Shown here: piece after piece, positions 8,412 to 17,732 of the stretch
Numbering within the stretch: position 1 is the stretch's first letter
Layout: the number at the start of each line of letters is the position of its first letter
Source: Kurthia sibirica
GTDB taxonomy: Bacteria > Bacillota > Bacilli > Bacillales_A > Planococcaceae
Reading direction: 5' to 3'
DNA: 64,000 nucleotides
Assembly: GCF_003143975.1 (NCBI RefSeq)
Contig: NZ_QFVR01000013.1
Coordinates: forward strand, 1-64,000
Made by a program: the position numbers and the translations under genes
Notes under the pieces: model-generated
What the model saw: only the letters and a program-made list of their open reading frames with translations
What the model was told of the DNA's origin: nothing
The model's database searches: none

Positions 8412-9315
8412 CCGTTTTAAATTACCGTTTAGTTTGAATGTAAGTACCTTTGATTTACCCGTAACATTCGTTACGCAAGGCGGAAATACACTTTTCAAAC
8501 GACAAATTACTGTTCGTACATTGGTTTTAGTTATGGTTGGTGTCCTCTTGTACTTCTTATTAGTGACACAAACACCTCTCGCAGGTGGTGGGTTCATCGG
8601 TATTATCACTTGGTCGATAGGTTACTTCTGGTTAATTTACTTATTAGCTGCTCCAACGAAAACAAAATTGATAGGAGCGTCCAATTTAAAAGCGATGTAC
8701 AACTATGTCGCTAAAAGTAACCGAGAATTTAATACAACAGATGATGGCTTTTATGAGCCAATTGAAAAGATGATTGATATTCACGAAATTTCCGAAGCGG
8801 ATAGCATGGTGATATTTAGTAACGGTGATGTGGGGTACATTTACGAGCTAATCGGTAATGCGTCTATTCTAATGTTTGAAGAAGATCAAGCTCATGTATT
8901 AGGAGCTTCACGAAACTTCCACCGTAAATTAACGCCAAACGTGAGTATTTATTATGATTCAGCAACCGAGCCACAAAAAACAGAAACGCAAGTAGTGAAT
9001 TTATTAGATAAGCAAGAGAATCTAATCAATAAACACCCTGGTCTAATGCAATTGATGGACACGCAAATAGACGTATTGATGAATTATGTGGGGAGCGAAT
9101 TTAAGTCACTACATCAGTACATGATTGTAAGAGCAAAAAATCCAGTTGCTTTACGAGATTTCGAAAATTGGTTGAACCTACAAATGGATAAGAGCAGTGG
9201 GTTCTTAACGGATTTCAGAGTATTAGATTATGAAGAAACGTGTCAATACTATAAAGAATTGCTATCTGCTGAACGAGTGGAAGCCTTAAAAACAAAAGAA
9301 GATAAAGCGGAATAG
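8404..9315 (+). CDS. two-TM T4SS membrane protein fused to a VirB4 N-terminal-like domain
   Basis: The ATG at 8404 overlaps the end of the AAA+ gene and follows a purine-rich AAAGGGTGGTGG, suggesting translational coupling. The 303-aa product begins with a short cytoplasmic segment, then two hydrophobic segments at about residues 38-57 and 59-81 with a GGGFIG turn between them, as in VirB3/TcpE-type inner-membrane subunits. Residues about 120-290 resemble the N-terminal, non-ATPase region of VirB4 proteins (SNGDVGYIYEL, then a helical region ending near DFRVLDYEE). The protein therefore looks like VirB3 plus the front half of VirB4, with the rest supplied by the gene at 9413. The family assignment is inferred from fold cues and order. 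Confidence 0.7.
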   Translation: MRSRFKLPFSLNVSTFDLPVTFVTQGGNTLFKRQITVRTLVLVMVGVLLYFLLVTQTPLAGGGFIGIITWSIGYFWLIYLLAAPTKTKLIGASNLKAMYNYVAKSNREFNTTDDGFYEPIEKMIDIHEISEADSMVIFSNGDVGYIYELIGNASILMFEEDQAHVLGASRNFHRKLTPNVSIYYDSATEPQKTETQVVNLLDKQENLINKHPGLMQLMDTQIDVLMNYVGSEFKSLHQYMIVRAKNPVALRDFENWLNLQMDKSSGFLTDFRVLDYEETCQYYKELLSAERVEALKTKEDKAE

Positions 9316-9393
9316 ATGATATTCCCCCGCGTGGCCAACGAAACGTTAGGCTGCGTGGCTAATTATGATACATCGGTATCGCCAACATTTTAA
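9316..9393 (+). other. 25-codon reading frame with hairpin between the two VirB4-like genes
   Basis: Immediately after the stop of the preceding gene an ATG opens a 25-codon frame that ends at 9393. It is richer in G+C than its surroundings, and it contains the hairpin GCCAACG-AAA-CGTTAGGC at about 9333-9350 and two copies of GCGTGGC. It may be a leader or a translational coupling element rather than a gene. Confidence 0.25.
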
Positions 9394-9412
9394 ATAAAGG
9401 ATTGTGATATAG

Positions 9413-11308
9413 ATGGCAAACGTAAGTATGAACACAAGACGGTCAATGAAGAAGAAAAAAGATACAAAAACAAAGAAGGACAAATTAAAAGATATTTTAA
9501 TGAGTAATCATTTCTTAAAGAAAATCACACCCGAAGTCGGTTATCATTTTTCGAGTGATTATTTTATGATTGATGACAATTACGCAACGATTTTAACCGT
9601 TTTTAACACAGAAGGTTCGGACGATAATCTAGGAGCAATGTGGGGAATTAATATGATTCCTCGTAATCTTGGTGAAGGTGTTGTGACACGCCAATTAACG
9701 TATGTGAATCAAGCGGAACAAAAATGGGTGGAGAAATATCAAGGTAAGGCTGACGATAATGTGAAATCAGAAGTAGGCGATTCACAAAGCTCAAATCAAT
9801 CGAAAACAAAACTGCTAACCGAGAAGAAATCAAGAGATTTAACAATAATTGCAGAAGATTTAGCGAGTGGCGATTCGTATTTATATGTGTCTTTCAAGCT
9901 ATTAATCAAAGCAACTAAACTGAAAAATTTAGAGGAAGCCGTTGACCGAATCACGCGTGAATTTGATACAAATTTCGGTGGTGTTTATTTAGCACCATTC
10001 GAGGGACGACAACAGGAAGATTTTAAGAATCTAACAAAACGTGCTGAAGATCAAATCGGACGAAACTATATGTTTACGGCTACGGAATTTGCGGGCTTTT
10101 ATAATATTGTGACACATGGTATCGAGGATGTACGAGGTGAATATGTGGGGCAAATGCGAGCTGACGTAAATAATGCTGCAGTGCTGTGGGATATGAATGA
10201 TTATGATTCACACGTAATTGTAGCTGCTGATAACAAAGCTGTTACGCTAGGTCATAATGAATCGTATTTTGGTTCATCAACAAAGGCTTCGACTTTATGG
10301 GGCGTGAAATTGTCGCAAAGTGCCTTGTTAAATAATAAACGAGTCGTACACTTTGTACTGAATGGTGCGGACGTAACCAAAATCGGTGTAAACCTAAGCT
10401 CACTTACTTCGATGGTTTCGATGTCGAATGGTGATATTAACCCGTTTGAAATGTTTGGTGATTCAAAAGACGAGTTAGGTATATACGCGGCACATTTAGA
10501 GAAGATTCGACTAATGACACAACAAATGAGCCGAGATATTGATGATATAGCATTGAACATTCTAGTCGAGCAATTAAATTTGTTTTATATCGGGCATAAA
10601 ATGTGGGTGCGTAATGCGATGGAGAACCGAGAAAAAATTCGTATCGTTGGAATTCCACATAATAATGTTCCGAGGTTACGTAAGTTTTCTGGTTACTTAG
10701 ATAATGCGTATTCTTCATATTTAAGTATGAAAAATGTCGACCCCAACGTAACAAGGTCATTAGCTGGTTTGTCAGGATTATTCAAATCAATGCTAGAGTC
10801 GAATGGTGATTTATTCGATACAATTACTTCAAATAACGTTGATTCAGCTTCGATTAAACCGCGTGTCATTTATGATTTTTCATCGTTAATGATGCGTGGG
10901 ACAGGTGTTGTAATGGCTCAATTTATCAATGCACTTGGTTTCGCTACATCGAGTTTAAAAGAAGGGGATGTCGTTATTATTCATGGAGCAGATAGAATTG
11001 ACGAGGGCATTTTACAATACACGAAACGAGCGATGGACGATTTAAGAGCCAAGAAGGTGCGTGTAGCATACTTATATGACGATACAGATAAAATGTTGGA
11101 GAACACGAAATTAAACAGTATGGCGAAAGCGGACTGGATTTTAACAGGCTATATGTCAGTGCCAGCTGTTCAATCGTATCAAGAAGCCTTATCAGCTCGA
11201 ATTCCAGAAACATTACGCTCGGCAATTCTATCTAAAAATGATACACAATATTACCTTCGTCGAGGGTTAGATAACATCATTTTCGATTCAGATTTATTAT
11301 TCGATTAA
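9413..11308 (+). CDS. VirB4-like protein without recognisable Walker motifs
   Basis: The order of features follows VirB4: an SYLYVSFKLLI segment, a region ending in a phosphate-loop position, then a hydrophobic strand and the VirB4 hallmark SNGDINPFEMF. Yet the expected P-loop reads GHNESYFGSSTKAST at residues 280-294, which does not fit G-x4-G-K-S/T. The second conserved strand reads VLNGAD instead of IDPE, and the Walker B position reads VVIIHGADRIDEG without the Asp-Glu pair. The 631-aa product is thus likely a catalytically dead VirB4 relative. It follows the two-TM protein and the intact double AAA+ ATPase, which may supply the energy instead. The start ATG follows AAAGGATTGTGATATAG. Confident as T4SS component, less so on inactivity. 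Confidence 0.7.
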   Translation: MANVSMNTRRSMKKKKDTKTKKDKLKDILMSNHFLKKITPEVGYHFSSDYFMIDDNYATILTVFNTEGSDDNLGAMWGINMIPRNLGEGVVTRQLTYVNQAEQKWVEKYQGKADDNVKSEVGDSQSSNQSKTKLLTEKKSRDLTIIAEDLASGDSYLYVSFKLLIKATKLKNLEEAVDRITREFDTNFGGVYLAPFEGRQQEDFKNLTKRAEDQIGRNYMFTATEFAGFYNIVTHGIEDVRGEYVGQMRADVNNAAVLWDMNDYDSHVIVAADNKAVTLGHNESYFGSSTKASTLWGVKLSQSALLNNKRVVHFVLNGADVTKIGVNLSSLTSMVSMSNGDINPFEMFGDSKDELGIYAAHLEKIRLMTQQMSRDIDDIALNILVEQLNLFYIGHKMWVRNAMENREKIRIVGIPHNNVPRLRKFSGYLDNAYSSYLSMKNVDPNVTRSLAGLSGLFKSMLESNGDLFDTITSNNVDSASIKPRVIYDFSSLMMRGTGVVMAQFINALGFATSSLKEGDVVIIHGADRIDEGILQYTKRAMDDLRAKKVRVAYLYDDTDKMLENTKLNSMAKADWILTGYMSVPAVQSYQEALSARIPETLRSAILSKNDTQYYLRRGLDNIIFDSDLLFD

Positions 11309-11323
11309 TATGAATTAAATATA

Positions 11324-11349
11324 AAAACCTACATTTATTCTATGTTTTT
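11324..11349. repeat. palindromic hairpin family, degenerate copy C
   Basis: AAAAACCTACATTTATTCTATGTTTTT keeps the right half of the family consensus and the A/T-tract flanks but has a decayed left half. It lies between the VirB4-like and VirB6-like genes. Confidence 0.4.
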
Positions 11350-11523
11350 AAAAATAAACATAATCTATTTTTGGGTTTCTTTTTATTTAAAGTTAATTTA
11401 TTTTTGTTTTTTCTCTTTAGGTTATGAATCGTATGTGTTATCATTTATTCATTGATAGCGTTGAGTTTTTTCGGCAATCAAGCGTTCTTTGATAATAAAA
11501 TAACAAGAAAGGTGGTATCATTT

Positions 11524-14500
11524 TTGACTAACTTTTTTCAAGAAAGAAGTGAGCTAAATTTACGAGTTCACTCTAAGTTTCTCCTTCTCTTTTTAGTGTT
11601 TATTATCGTGTTTACATTGTCATTTTTATTCACGCCAAAAGCGACTGAATATTTACCAGGCGATTTTACTTCGATTGCAAATGCAAAAGACAGTGAAGAT
11701 GAAAATAAACTTGATTCCATGCAAGATATATCGAAAGAAGTTTCGAAAGATGGATTAAGTGAAGATACAGAAGATGGAAAAATTGCGGGGAATCAATGGT
11801 CTGCGTTAGGTTCAGATTCATCATTCTTTGCAGAGTTTACAAAAGCCACTAAAAAAGTGAGTTATAGTGATTTGAAATCAGAAGGAAAAGATAGTGCATT
11901 ATCAACTGCGGGTGCATATGGATTCGTTTTACACTCGTCTGGATTAGACCATTCGTTTGTAGAAGGCGATCCCTCTGCCGTATTTGCCAAATTAGGGCGA
12001 ATCGTTGCGGGTGCTATAATGTTCGTTGCTTTTTTTACACAATCAGCAGTGAATTATTTATTTTCATTCTTAATTACAGTGGCAGATTATATAAATGTGT
12101 TCAGATGGTTCAGTAGTGAAGCAATAGATCCAACTTCACCGTTTTCTTCTGTACAAGAGATTGTAGGGGGCGTTTTAAACCCGATTAAAGATTTAGGGAT
12201 TATTGTACTTAGTATCATCTTTGTATTTTCTTTAGGTTTAGCGTTTCTTGGTTGGAAAGCGAGTGGGAAGAACCCTCGAACGAGCGCTGCTTCTGGAATG
12301 ACGCAAGCGTTGATGAAATTCTTTTTACGCGTATTTATTATCTTAGTCGGTCCATTATTCATTAGTGTGATTTTTTCATTCATTTTGACCGAAACAAAAG
12401 AAGCCTATAAAGGGACATCAGCTTCAGATTATGCGATTTATTCTAACTTAATTGATTTCGATAAATGGGCGAAACATTCACGTCTAGCATTACCTGGTGG
12501 TGAATCAAATAATTTAGAGAAAACATTAAGTAGTGGCGAAGTATCGTATGTATCACATAAAGAAATTTTAGATATTAACGCGGACGGTGCTGGTCTTAAA
12601 AACGCAAGAGATACACGAACTGCTTATGAAAATCATAAAGAAACAACAATAAGTGGTACGCAAGACGTAGATTTAGACGAAGCAAAAAATGGGTTAATTA
12701 ATAACTACGCAATGGCGATTTTATCGAAATGGATGACATTAGATGAAGTTACCTCTGCTTCTTATGAATCTTTTGCGAAAAATAATTATATAAACTCTGG
12801 TGGCAAGTTAGACAATAAAACCTATTCGGAGTTAATTTCGACAGATGGTAGTTTGTCGGTGAAGCCAAACGGCAAATTCACGACAATGAAGCCACAACCA
12901 GCTGAAGGGAATACGAGTAATAACGCACAAACAGGAGCTAAAAACTCTGGTGGATTAAGTTCATTAGGTATGTATAACTTCTTATCAACAACATTCGGTT
13001 CGGATGCTTTCACTTTTACACGAACTGATTTGATGATTGGTAAAGCATTTACACCGTATCATGCGTCAGTAGGGTTAGCGGGACGAGGGTTTATCGCTTT
13101 CGGGAACTTCTTACTTATGCTATCTACCGTAGCTTCGATTGCGATTTTAGGGTTCATTTTCGCATATAGAGCTGTGGTATGTGTATTTACATCAATTCCA
13201 CAAGCAATCGCTTCAATGGGAGCTGCTTCATTCGGTTCAATTAAATACTTCGTCAAAATGCTAGTGATTGTGTTTACAGTTGGGCTTGAATTAATTGGTG
13301 GAGCCGTATTTTATATGATTTTCCAAAAGTTAATCGTGGGTGTAACACAATTAGGTGATAAATTAGCTGGAAAGGAACAAACTATCTTTTCACTGGTTAC
13401 AGATAATGTTGCTTTAGCGGGTTCTTTAGGAAATACGGCTTACGGAACAATTAATATCGTGATCGCGGTATTATTACTGTTTTTATCAATCCGTTTAATT
13501 TCAATTCGAGCTTCGATTTTCAAAGGAATGGGTTCAGCATTTGAAGGTGTATTATCAAATTTATTTGGAATTTTAGATAGTAGCAAACAACCTGCAATGG
13601 CAGGGGGCATGGGGAATAAATCATCGAACTTATTAGGAAATTCACCAAATGGGGGTACAGGATTGGCTCGTACATCAAATGATAACGGTCCAACTTCTGA
13701 TTTTTCTAAACAGAAAGCTCAATTAGGTGAAGGTGAGGGTGAAGATGGTACAAGAGGTGCGATTGGGTCACGAAACCCGTCACCAAATGGACCTCGTTCC
13801 AACGGACGAGCGAAAAAATCGAAAGCTGATTTGCAAAATGCAATAAGGGCAAAAGAAGCTGAACTTGGTCGTCCATTAACCAATGCAGAAAAGCGTAAAG
13901 AATTAGCCAAACAACAAGCTGCTAAACAAGGAGCGAAAGCACTTGGTATGGTTGGAGCATTAGCTGATTCAGAAACACTTAGAAATGCGGGCAAAGGTAT
14001 CGAAAGTAAGCGACAAGATAAAATCAATGAAGGATTAGACCTTGAAGCGAAACACAATGCCGATGCAAATGATTTATCAAAAGGTGCGATTAACGGTGAC
14101 TCTGGTAAAACAAAAGAGCTACAAGACCTTGAAGATTACTCAAATGCAGAATCGAATCTACATGGAAATGGTTCGGAAGTTGAAAGTGATTCAATAAACC
14201 ATGTAGGTGCTGCTGAAAATAACGAGAACGCGTCAGTCGTTGATTCAAGTGGAATGAATACTGAATCTAGTGATGTGACAGGTATTGAAGCAGAGAACGG
14301 AGAACATACATCAGCAATTGATTCAGCTCAACGTGACGGTGATGTAAATGATACGTCTACAGGTAACGTTCAAAGTAGTAATAACGCTGTAATTCCAGCA
14401 TTTAAACCAACAGGTGATAAAAACCATGACAATGAAGGTGCGAGTGTTGTAAGTAAAGCGAAAGAGCATGAACAAGCGAAGAAATCACTCGCTACTGCTG

Positions 14501-15516
14501 AAAAAGATTTAGCGAAAGCGAAACAAAGTGGTGATCCACAAGCTATCGAGTCGGCTCAACAAAGAGTTGATAGTGCGAAACAACGTGTGGCTCAAACAGG
14601 GAAAGCGAGTGCGAGCGCAAGTAAGGAATTTGCAAATAAAGCAAAAGAAAAATATGCAACTGCAAAAGCAGATGAAAAAACGGCTACAGATAAGCTACAA
14701 CACGCTTTAGCCAATCCGAATACAACAACACCTGAACAGTTAGACGCGTTGAAACAAGACGTTACAAACAAGCAACAAGCAACGAAATCAGCAAAAGCGA
14801 ACTTACAACAAGCGAATGGATTGATTGCTCGTTCTAAATCAGTACCAAAAGCGAGTGGAACAAGTTCAACAAGTAAGTCTGGAACAACTTCAAGCTCAAC
14901 TGGTAAGGGGAATGTTCAAAGCAAGCAACAAGCGAAGAATTCGATACCGAAATTTGCAAGTGTTGGCTACTCAAATAATGCAGTCAAACAATCTTCCGCT
15001 AGATTAAATCAACTGAAACAACTTGCAAGTGTCGCTCCAGTCGGTGAAAAAGCTCAATACGATAAAAAAATTCAACAAGCGAGCAGACAATTGAAACAAG
15101 TTCAAGCGGGTGCGAGTAACTTATACAATTCGCAACCAGCTAAACAAATGGCTCGTTCGTCAAATGCTCGTGCAAATGTTAGTAAAGTGGCGAAGCAGTA
15201 TAATGTCGCATACGACAAAAACAATCCGAATCAAAACTTAAACAATCCGAGCAACCTTACAAACGGTGCTGCTCGTAAACATTTAGTAGCGATTCGTGAC
15301 GCAGAAGTGAATTATCGTAATGTCGCACAAATGAAGAACCCTTCTCCAAACGCTTTATTAAAAGCGAAAAAAGAATTAGGTTCAGTAAAATTTGAAGCAT
15401 ATCGTGATGGATTAGACGAACGTACTTATGAAAATCCGAGTGCAATCAAACAAAGTTTAGAAACATTAAATCGTTCACAAACAGAATATGTTAGAGGAAC
15501 AGGTAAGGAAAGTTAG
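11524..15516 (+). CDS. VirB6/TrbL-like polytopic channel protein with long soluble tail
   Basis: A TTG at 11524 preceded by AAGAAAGGTGGT is the best start (1330 aa); an in-frame upstream start at 11452 has no clear ribosome-binding site. After one N-terminal TM segment (FLLLFLVFIIVFTLSFLF) there is an exported Ser/Asp-rich stretch, then six or more hydrophobic segments between about residues 155 and 690, the VirB6/TrbL arrangement. The last 600 residues are hydrophilic and Ala/Gln/Lys/Ser-rich, with coiled-coil heptads around AKEHEQAKKSLATAEKDLAK. VirB6 proteins form part of the inner-membrane DNA channel. The tail is far larger than usual and could contact the mating partner's wall or the relaxosome. 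Followed by hairpin copy D. Confidence 0.8.
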   Translation: MTNFFQERSELNLRVHSKFLLLFLVFIIVFTLSFLFTPKATEYLPGDFTSIANAKDSEDENKLDSMQDISKEVSKDGLSEDTEDGKIAGNQWSALGSDSSFFAEFTKATKKVSYSDLKSEGKDSALSTAGAYGFVLHSSGLDHSFVEGDPSAVFAKLGRIVAGAIMFVAFFTQSAVNYLFSFLITVADYINVFRWFSSEAIDPTSPFSSVQEIVGGVLNPIKDLGIIVLSIIFVFSLGLAFLGWKASGKNPRTSAASGMTQALMKFFLRVFIILVGPLFISVIFSFILTETKEAYKGTSASDYAIYSNLIDFDKWAKHSRLALPGGESNNLEKTLSSGEVSYVSHKEILDINADGAGLKNARDTRTAYENHKETTISGTQDVDLDEAKNGLINNYAMAILSKWMTLDEVTSASYESFAKNNYINSGGKLDNKTYSELISTDGSLSVKPNGKFTTMKPQPAEGNTSNNAQTGAKNSGGLSSLGMYNFLSTTFGSDAFTFTRTDLMIGKAFTPYHASVGLAGRGFIAFGNFLLMLSTVASIAILGFIFAYRAVVCVFTSIPQAIASMGAASFGSIKYFVKMLVIVFTVGLELIGGAVFYMIFQKLIVGVTQLGDKLAGKEQTIFSLVTDNVALAGSLGNTAYGTINIVIAVLLLFLSIRLISIRASIFKGMGSAFEGVLSNLFGILDSSKQPAMAGGMGNKSSNLLGNSPNGGTGLARTSNDNGPTSDFSKQKAQLGEGEGEDGTRGAIGSRNPSPNGPRSNGRAKKSKADLQNAIRAKEAELGRPLTNAEKRKELAKQQAAKQGAKALGMVGALADSETLRNAGKGIESKRQDKINEGLDLEAKHNADANDLSKGAINGDSGKTKELQDLEDYSNAESNLHGNGSEVESDSINHVGAAENNENASVVDSSGMNTESSDVTGIEAENGEHTSAIDSAQRDGDVNDTSTGNVQSSNNAVIPAFKPTGDKNHDNEGASVVSKAKEHEQAKKSLATAEKDLAKAKQSGDPQAIESAQQRVDSAKQRVAQTGKASASASKEFANKAKEKYATAKADEKTATDKLQHALANPNTTTPEQLDALKQDVTNKQQATKSAKANLQQANGLIARSKSVPKASGTSSTSKSGTTSSSTGKGNVQSKQQAKNSIPKFASVGYSNNAVKQSSARLNQLKQLASVAPVGEKAQYDKKIQQASRQLKQVQAGASNLYNSQPAKQMARSSNARANVSKVAKQYNVAYDKNNPNQNLNNPSNLTNGAARKHLVAIRDAEVNYRNVAQMKNPSPNALLKAKKELGSVKFEAYRDGLDERTYENPSAIKQSLETLNRSQTEYVRGTGKES

Positions 15517-15544
15517 TATTAAGCTGATTTAATAACCTATAATA

Positions 15545-15577
15545 AAATAAATGTAGAACTATTCTACATTTATTTTT
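15545..15577. repeat. palindromic hairpin family, copy D
   Basis: AATGTAGAACTATTCTACATT with A and T flanks. The outer stem differs from copies A and B but stays complementary, which supports selection for pairing. It begins 28 bp after the VirB6-like stop and lies 126 bp before the next start. Confidence 0.65.
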
Positions 15578-15702
15578 TATTTTACTTCTAAATATAGCGT
15601 TAAGCTATTGAATAGGTTGTTTTTATATGTTATCGTTTAGATACGTTATCGGTTCTGATATTTGAGTCATGCCGAAATCTAAAAAGGGAAGGAGTTTTTC
15701 AT

Positions 15703-16104
15703 GTGATTGATTTATTACACCAGACACTTCCACATATGAACTTCGATGTCATGTGGTCTGTAGACGATTTCTTAGAAAATGGTAAGAACAAGTTCCAGCA
15801 ATGGGTGTCAGTTGCGATTCTTTTCATTGGTATCGCTATGATGTTCTTCGGAGTATTCCAATTATTTAAAGCTGTAACAGCTCAACAAGGTTCTGGGGGG
15901 CATTGGGTTAAAGCAATTATTGGTATCTTCTTAGGCGGAGCAATTACATTCGGTGGTTGGGCGTTAATCGAAAAAATCGCTAAAGGCGGTCAAGAAACAA
16001 TTAACGACTTAGGTACTGGTTCAGCTTTAATCGACCATAGTACGATTAAACATATTCACGATTATCAGCTTGATCCTTATAAAGTTGATTTGAAAGATAA
16101 ATAG
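15703..16104 (+). CDS. two-TM pilin-like T4SS protein (VirB2/TcpD-like)
   Basis: A GTG start at 15703 follows AAAAGGGAAGGAG. The 133-aa product has a short N-terminal stretch, then two TM helices (VSVAILFIGIAMMFFGVFQL and AIIGIFLGGAITFGGWALI) separated by a short Gln/Gly/Ser loop and followed by a polar tail. Size and topology match VirB2-type pilins and small Gram-positive T4SS membrane subunits. There is no cleavable signal peptide. It ends the first transfer block and is followed by a strong terminator. The assignment rests on topology and position, not on a sequence signature. Confidence 0.65.
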   Translation: MIDLLHQTLPHMNFDVMWSVDDFLENGKNKFQQWVSVAILFIGIAMMFFGVFQLFKAVTAQQGSGGHWVKAIIGIFLGGAITFGGWALIEKIAKGGQETINDLGTGSALIDHSTIKHIHDYQLDPYKVDLKDK

Positions 16105-16108
16105 TTAA

Positions 16109-16142
16109 GTAAAAGGCACTGACAAATGTCAGTGCCTTTTAC
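16109..16142 (+). terminator. strong bidirectional terminator closing the first transfer block
   Basis: GTAAAAGGCACTGACA and its near-perfect complement around an AA loop, with A-tract and T-tract flanks. It starts four bases after the pilin-like stop codon. Confidence 0.9.
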
Positions 16143-16158
16143 TTGTTGTTAATCATAT

Positions 16159-16377
16159 TCAATTAAAGGCATTGAGTATATTTTTATTTCTAGCATTTTT
16201 TGAAAGCTCTACATACATAAAAGAATCAACAAAGTTTTCGGTATTTATTAACTCCTCTAGCGATATTTTGGACATCTGATATGCTTTTAGTTTCAGTTCA
16301 ATATTCTTTGAAATTTTAGTGGGGTATCTTACATATTTTAGGCGTTTTTTAATAGTGTGACTTTGGAAAAGAGATTA
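16159..16377 (-). pseudogene. remnant of a minus-strand gene
   Basis: A 70-codon minus-strand frame without an upstream start encodes a Lys/Asn/Ile-rich segment ending KNILNAFN with a TGA at 16161-16159. Its first in-frame Met lies only about 41 codons from the end. It faces the terminator of the transfer block. It looks like the 3' fragment of a lost gene; no family recognised. The rest of the 16143-16520 gap shows nothing else but weak promoter-like AT tracts. Confidence 0.3.
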
Positions 16378-16520
16378 TTTATTAGCCGTTTTAAAGTGAT
16401 AGTAATTTCCCAAATGAAAGTTTGGTAAAGTATCTGAATAAATCTGATTTAAGGGTTAATTAAATCTTCTTTTAATGGGTAAATTAGTGATATGTGTTAT
16501 TAAAAGGGGGAAGGGAACGG

Positions 16521-17072
16521 ATGAAGAAAGTAATAATCCTATTCGTCTTTATGATGAGTTTTGGAGGCATAGTAACTTTAGAATCTCAAGCAGCTTCAAC
16601 GAATACTTATGCGATAAAGGAACTGAAGAAAATTAAAGCATTAGCAAAGGAAGGAAAAACATTAAATAGTGGCTCACTAAAATTAAATGATCCTTATGAA
16701 AAGTTCTTTAAGAAATTTGGAAAGCCCATTTATACATTTACACCACAGGGAGCTGCTTTTAGAGATCATTTTACGAATGGAATACAGATTTATACAAATG
16801 GAAAGTATAAAAATTGGGATGTAACCCGTATTAAAAAAGATCCTGTCTATAGTATTACGATGAACTATCTTATTGACTATAAACATATCAAAAAGGTATT
16901 CGGCACGAAAAAATCCCTTTCGTATGCTTCAGGGGAATATTTCATTACTTATAAAGTGGGTAAAAACACAGTTAGTTTTAGTATTGGAAGTCCGCATGCG
17001 TATGATTTGCCGAATTTGAAATTATATAATAATACATTATTTTATGAATATGGAGTAAGTAAAGGTTGGTAG
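16521..17072 (+). CDS. secreted hypothetical protein
   Basis: The ATG at 16521 follows AAAGGGGGAAGGG. The 183-aa product starts with a signal peptide (KK, then a 15-residue hydrophobic core, probable cleavage near SQAAS) and is predicted to be exported. The mature part is basic, with aromatic-rich beta segments such as NGIQIYTNGKYKNWDVTRI. It resembles in style the small secreted DUF4309/YjgB-like proteins of Bacillales, but I see no decisive motif. It stands between the transfer block and the restriction cargo and has a truncated neighbour of similar design, so this may be a decayed secreted-protein locus. Confidence 0.7.
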   Translation: MKKVIILFVFMMSFGGIVTLESQAASTNTYAIKELKKIKALAKEGKTLNSGSLKLNDPYEKFFKKFGKPIYTFTPQGAAFRDHFTNGIQIYTNGKYKNWDVTRIKKDPVYSITMNYLIDYKHIKKVFGTKKSLSYASGEYFITYKVGKNTVSFSIGSPHAYDLPNLKLYNNTLFYEYGVSKGW

Positions 17073-17092
17073 CGTTTAAAATAGGCATTTTT

Positions 17093-17360
17093 ATGGAGAA
17101 GTTAGGTATGAAGAAATGGGTGTTACTAATACTATTAATTTTTATAGGAAGTTACTTTTCAGCAATAATTAGTCCTCAAATGAATGTACAAGCTTCATCA
17201 GCGTTTACTAAATCAGAAGTAAAGGCTATTAAAAAGGGGACCTTTGTTCATGCGAAAGCTAAAGGGGTTACTTTGTTCATCTAATGTTGTGCGCCATGAA
17301 CGTTTCATTTTTGGACCGTATTTCAGTGATTTGGAATTGGATCGACGCTGTAAACTTTGA
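17093..17360 (+). pseudogene. truncated secreted-protein gene with frameshift
   Basis: An ATG at 17093 (or 17108) begins a signal-peptide sequence (KKWVLLILLIFIGSYF, cleavage near VQASS) followed by only 35 residues before a TAA at 17282. A second frame from 17280 continues with 26 residues ending at 17360, as if one indel split a longer gene. It has the same start style as the secreted protein just upstream, suggesting a duplicated or degraded family. Not likely functional. Confidence 0.45.
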
Positions 17361-17651
17361 AGAAAGTTAAGCGGTTATTCATCATTATTTTTATATTTGA
17401 TATGTTTTCTTGGTCTGGGTTAACTTATTTTTCGGATTTATAAATTGTTGGTCTAGCGTGATGGGTTCTATTAAATTCAACTATTATACATTTACTTTGA
17501 ATGAAAGTATTATCTAACTCCATTCTATTATGCGATATTTCATTTACCAATTTATTTTTTTGGATATTACTTGCATTTTGAAACAAAATTTAAATTGATA
17601 AGATATAAGTTATAAAAAAGATTAATTCACAAAAAAATGATATAATTTACA

Positions 17652-17665
17652 AGAACGTAAGTTCT
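17652..17665. promoter_or_regulatory. palindrome upstream of the methyltransferase gene
   Basis: AGAACGTAAGTTCT is a perfect 5-bp inverted repeat around GTAA, 67 bp before the methyltransferase start. A small regulator could bind it, or it could be an RNA hairpin. The rest of the 17361-17732 gap is very AT-rich and shows no gene. Confidence 0.35.
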
Positions 17666-17732
17666 GTGTTATTTAATGTTTTTAGCATATTAATATAAAG
17701 TTAGTATGGTATGATGGATGAGGTGATATTAA

